From: Aquificota bacterium
Lineage (GTDB): Bacteria; Aquificota; Aquificia; Aquificales; Aquificaceae
Reading direction: 5' to 3'
NCBI GenBank assembly: GCA_013153495.1
Contig: JAADEH010000012.1
Coordinates: 666,544 to 730,543 of the forward strand
Length of the DNA: 64,000 nt
This document shows positions 58,601 to 64,000 of the stretch, piece after piece (position 1 is the first letter of the stretch; each line of letters starts with the position of its first letter). The notes under the pieces are model-generated. The model worked only from the letters and a program-made list of their open reading frames with translations, was not told where the DNA came from and made no database searches. A program made the translations under genes and the position numbers.

Positions 58601-59476
58601 ATGGTGGAGATTATAGTTGCCCCGAATGCAGGCTTTTGCTTCGGTGTAAAAAGAGCGGTAAAGTTAGCGGAAGAAAGCGTTTCCCTTATAGAAGAGGGCA
58701 GAAGGGTATATACCCTCGGACCCATAATCCACAACCCCCAAGAGGTAGGCAGACTAAAGAAGCTGGGAGTTAACCCCGTGGGGGAAGAAGAACCCTCAAA
58801 GGGTGATGCGATAATAATAAGGTCTCACGGGATACCACCCGAGAGGGAAAGGGAACTTAAAGAAAAGGGTCTCAAGGTTATAGATGCAACCTGTCCTTAT
58901 GTCAAAGCTGTTCACGAAGCGGTTTGCCAGCTTGCGAAGGAAGGATACTTCATAGTTCTCGTGGGAGAGAAGAACCACCCGGAAGTTATAGGAACACTCG
59001 GATACCTGAAAGAGTGCAACGGTGAAGGTATAGTCGTGGAAACCCTCGAGGACCTCAACGAAGCACTAAAACACGAAAGGGTGGGAGTGGTATCCCAAAC
59101 TACCCAGAGCGAAAAGTTTTTCAAGGAAGTCGTAGGTGAGCTTGCACTGTGGGTTAAGGAACTAAAGGTTATAAACACCATCTGCAACGCAACTTCCGTT
59201 AGACAGGAGGACGTGTATAACCTCGCACCGCAGGTAGATGTGATGATAATAATCGGTGGGAAGAACAGCGGAAACACGAGGAGGCTCTACAACATATCCA
59301 AAAGCCTCAATCCCAATTCCTACCACATAGAGACAGCAGAGGAGCTTCAGCCCGAGTGGTTCGAAGGAGTTAAGAAGGTGGGAATAACCGCAGGTGCCTC
59401 AACCCCAAGCTGGATAATAGAGCAGGTGAAAGGTAAAATAGAGGAGATATGCGAAAGGCAGTCCTGTTACTCCTGA
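58601..59476 (+). CDS. ispH: 4-hydroxy-3-methylbut-2-enyl diphosphate reductase
   Basis: Last step of the MEP isoprenoid pathway (LytB), an Fe-S enzyme of 291 residues. Cluster cysteines are in NAGFCFGVKRAV (near residue 12), DATCPYVKAVH and INTICNATSVRQ. Other conserved parts are GPIIHNPQEV and SHGIPPERE; the C-terminal ASTPSWIIEQV is typical. The dsbC-like gene begins inside its end. Confidence 0.96.
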   Translation: MVEIIVAPNAGFCFGVKRAVKLAEESVSLIEEGRRVYTLGPIIHNPQEVGRLKKLGVNPVGEEEPSKGDAIIIRSHGIPPERERELKEKGLKVIDATCPYVKAVHEAVCQLAKEGYFIVLVGEKNHPEVIGTLGYLKECNGEGIVVETLEDLNEALKHERVGVVSQTTQSEKFFKEVVGELALWVKELKVINTICNATSVRQEDVYNLAPQVDVMIIIGGKNSGNTRRLYNISKSLNPNSYHIETAEELQPEWFEGVKKVGITAGASTPSWIIEQVKGKIEEICERQSCYS

Positions 59477-59955
59477 TAACCTTTACCTTAGCGACCGCAG
59501 GTAGTTTATACGAGCTTCTAATAAAAGAGCAGATAAGGAGTATCCCGAAAGAGAAAGCCATAATTGTGGGAAGCGGTAAGAAGGAACTTATAACCGTAAT
59601 AAATCCTGACTGCCCCCACTGTAGAGCTGAGTGGAAGGAGCTTAAAAACCACCTTGACCAGCTCAAGGTATATGTGTTCGTATTTCCCTTCAAGACATGG
59701 GGGGAGGAGAACCTTAAGAAGTCTTACTACATAGTTTGTTCGGAGGACAAGGCTAAAGCCTTAGACGAGGTTCTCTCCGGTAAGCTGGACGGCAATGTCC
59801 CGGATGTGGAGAAGTGCGAGCTGGTAGATGAACACCTTAAGGTGGTGGAAATGCTTGGAATAAATGGAGTTCCCTACAACATCATTCCCGAGAAAAATAA
59901 GATAATAGAAGGCTTTTCAGCTGACCTTCTTAAAGAACTCGGGATAAAGCAGTGA
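59449..59955 (+). CDS. Exported thioredoxin-fold protein with CPHC motif
   Basis: A 168-residue periplasmic protein with signal peptide (AVLLLLITFTLATAGS) and a thioredoxin-like active site CPHC in INPDCPHCRAEW. The cis-Pro loop is GVPYNIIPEK. It resembles DsbC/DsbG catalytic domains but lacks a dimerisation domain, so it is probably an oxidase or reductase rather than an isomerase. It overlaps ispH by 28 bp with GAGGAG as ribosome binding site, and tetR by 4 bp. Confidence 0.85.
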   Translation: MRKAVLLLLITFTLATAGSLYELLIKEQIRSIPKEKAIIVGSGKKELITVINPDCPHCRAEWKELKNHLDQLKVYVFVFPFKTWGEENLKKSYYIVCSEDKAKALDEVLSGKLDGNVPDVEKCELVDEHLKVVEMLGINGVPYNIIPEKNKIIEGFSADLLKELGIKQ

Positions 59956-60527
59956 AAAAGAGGGAAGCGGCACTACGAACGAGAAGAAGGATACTCGAAA
60001 CCGCAAAGAGGCTCTTCGTAGAGAAGGGATACTTCAACACGAGTATGAGAGACATAGCCAAGGCAACATCCCTGAGCACGGGAGCCTTATACCATCACTT
60101 TGAGAGTAAAGAGGAGATAGCGGGATACATATACAGGGAAACCTTGGAAAAAATAAAGGCTCGAATAGAAAATGCCATCGAGGAAGGGAAAACCACGGAA
60201 GAAAAGGTAAAAAATATAGTTAAAGAACTTTTGAAGTTGGCTCAGGAAGATAGATACACTATGGAGTATGCTCTGCACGTTAAACATAGGGAAATTCTTG
60301 ACATTCCCGTATGCTCCGCAGAACCTCTCCACATAGTAAAGGACTTCTGCAGGTTGGAAATGAGCAAGGGGAACATAAGAGACTTCGACGAGGAGCTTTG
60401 TGCTGTATGCATCACGGGAGTTCCCGTCAGGCTTATGCAACTCAAGTGGGACGGGGTTTTGGAAGGTGAACTTACCGATTATGCGGAAGGAGTCGGTAAT
60501 ATAGTGTGGAGGTCCTTAAAGCCGTAG
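59952..60527 (+). CDS. TetR/AcrR family transcriptional regulator
   Basis: A 191-residue repressor-type protein. The N-terminal helix-turn-helix is TRRRILETAKRLFVEKGYFNTSMRDIAKATSLSTGALYHHFESKEEI, a close TetR match. The ligand-binding C-terminal domain has four Cys residues, including AVCITGVPVRL. It begins with GTG overlapping the dsbC-like stop. The target may be the local ispH/dsbC-like genes or a remote one. Confidence 0.92.
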   Translation: MKKREAALRTRRRILETAKRLFVEKGYFNTSMRDIAKATSLSTGALYHHFESKEEIAGYIYRETLEKIKARIENAIEEGKTTEEKVKNIVKELLKLAQEDRYTMEYALHVKHREILDIPVCSAEPLHIVKDFCRLEMSKGNIRDFDEELCAVCITGVPVRLMQLKWDGVLEGELTDYAEGVGNIVWRSLKP

Positions 60528-60583
60528 TTCGTTCCCTTTGACATAACGGGTGTTCGGTTTAATTTTATAAGAGGGGGAATACC

Positions 60584-61069
60584 ATGAAAGGTATAACTAC
60601 CGCAATCGGAAAACCTACAAGTGGTCTCGCTATAAAGCTTCTTATAACGCTCTTAATCTCAATATCATCTACCTTTGCTCAAGATAAACCCCTGAAGGCT
60701 GTCTTCGATTGTGCTGTAAAAGACCTGGACTGGATAAGTTTGAGGCTCTCTCTAATCAAAAAAACCGCAGAAAGCCTAATCAGGGAGGGAATAAGCTACG
60801 AGTTCGTGATAACTATACACTCCCACTGCATACAGGTTGTGGAGAAAAATTATCATCGCTTCCCAAAGGATAAAGCCAAAAAGATTGAGTTCATACAGAG
60901 CCAGCTAAAGACCCTGAAAGAGCTTTACGATGTGGACATAAAAGCCTGTGACATAGCCATAAAGAGAGGCAAGCTGTCGGGTGTTCCCAAGTTCGTGGAA
61001 AGGGTTCCAAACAGCTGGATAACTTTAATAGAGCTTCAAAACGAAGGCTTTGCCTTCGTCCCTTTTTAA
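60584..61069 (+). CDS. Exported DsrE/DsrF-like protein
   Basis: A 161-residue protein with a signal peptide (LLITLLISISSTFAQ). The mature part fits the DsrE/DsrF-like fold (KAVFDCAVKDLDWISLRLSLIKKTAESLIREGISYEFVITIHSHCI), a family including sulfur-relay and hydrogen-sulfide related proteins. Three cysteines (FDCA, SHCI, KACD) could serve sulfur transfer, but the typical active Cys position is not certain. Fits a sulfur-oxidising lifestyle. The gene ends inside a terminator. Confidence 0.72.
   Translation: MKGITTAIGKPTSGLAIKLLITLLISISSTFAQDKPLKAVFDCAVKDLDWISLRLSLIKKTAESLIREGISYEFVITIHSHCIQVVEKNYHRFPKDKAKKIEFIQSQLKTLKELYDVDIKACDIAIKRGKLSGVPKFVERVPNSWITLIELQNEGFAFVPF
61041..61067 (+). terminator. 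Intrinsic terminator overlapping the 3' end of the DsrE-like gene
   Basis: ACGAAGGC-TTT-GCCTTCGT is a perfect 8-bp stem with a 3-nt loop, then CCC and TTTTT. The stem encodes the last residues and the stop TAA overlaps the end of the T-run. Confidence 0.82.
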
Positions 61070-61102
61070 ATCTATAATTAATTCTTCCGATTAATCAGTC
61101 TT

Positions 61103-63485
<2,383 letters not shown>

Positions 63486-63500
63486 AGCTTTTTTTAAAAC

Positions 63501-63618
63501 CCCCGGCACCGACCTACTTTCCCGTGCCGCTGCCGGCACAGTATCATCGGCGCTGGAGGGCTTAACTGCCGGGTTCGGAATGGAACCGGGTGTTTCCCCT
63601 CCGCTATGGGCACCGGGG
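63501..63618 (-). rRNA. rrf: 5S ribosomal RNA
   Basis: The minus strand has the 5S core: terminal stem CCCCGGTGCC/GGTGCCGGGG, the conserved CCGAACCCGGCAGTTAAGCC and GGGAAAGTAGGTC near the 3' end, about 118 nt. The helical elements are GC-rich as in thermophiles. Confidence 0.95.
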
Positions 63619-63655
63619 AATCGGCAACTTAATAGGTCTCCCTCTCCTCAGGTAG

Positions 63656-64000
<345 letters not shown>

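Overview
The window looks like a chromosome segment of a thermophilic, hydrogen/sulfur-oxidising member of the Aquificaceae (an Aquifex, Hydrogenobacter or Hydrogenivirga relative). The basis is overall protein character: charged, compact proteins, two tandem Thermotoga-type [4Fe-4S] ferredoxins beside sucCD as expected for a reductive TCA cycle organism, an spc ribosomal cluster that begins at rplN, periplasmic multihaem cytochromes and a DsrE-like protein. The assignment is inference; the 23S rRNA at the right edge would settle it. No insertion sequence, phage gene or CRISPR array was seen, and no gap between genes exceeds about 200 bases.

Layout. 1-5948: murF (cut by the left edge)-surE, a DUF5335 gene, then the rpsB-tsf-pyrH-frr-TPR operon with a structured rpsB leader, and a DUF2103 gene. 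5958-13392: proC, pgeF, a nitronate monooxygenase-like gene, folK, a cysteine-desulfurase-like gene that has lost its PLP lysine, mrp/apbC, a PilT-like gene without a Walker A motif, and an ornithine decarboxylase-like gene. 13402-17987: a metallo-hydrolase, two ferredoxins and a sucC-uma2-uma2-sucD operon. 18046-23922: an exported protein, DUF1232-dppB, and a two-component system co-oriented with two multihaem cytochrome genes and divergent from a cytochrome P460 gene, with three 11-bp-phased TTCAAG boxes between them. 23928-33524: a 646-residue protein of unknown family, rpsO-pnp-dut, bioF, ppx/gppA, gcvT, nth, and a secreted protein behind a sequence matching the sigma-54 promoter consensus. 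33720-42587: prfB, a copper-chaperone-like gene, a DksA-type gene, PBP1A, a UspA tandem protein, gyrB, a zinc-ribbon protein, a tRNA with anticodon CAT and small exported proteins. 42598-53274: the spc/alpha ribosomal operon from rplN to rplQ, ending in yggT and an orphan four-cluster Fe-S protein. 53405-64000: c-di-GMP genes, hyuB-purN, ispH-dsbC-like-tetR, a dsrE-like gene ending in a terminator, a diguanylate cyclase, serS, and the 5S and 3' 23S rRNA genes on the minus strand.

The genome is very compact. Nine of eleven convergent gene pairs overlap at their 3' ends and the other two are 0 and 5 bp apart. Several genes have a -10-like hexamer 6-8 nt before the ATG and no Shine-Dalgarno, which suggests leaderless mRNAs.

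The most unusual items are the IscS-like pseudoenzyme next to mrp, the sigma-54 promoter with upstream palindromes at 33525-33719, the TTCAAG-controlled cytochrome module, the PilT-like pseudo-ATPase, the two Uma2 genes inside the sucCD operon and the predicted pseudoknot in the rpsB leader. Starts were corrected by hand where the ORF track extended past a better ATG and ribosome binding site. No database search or computed alignment was possible.
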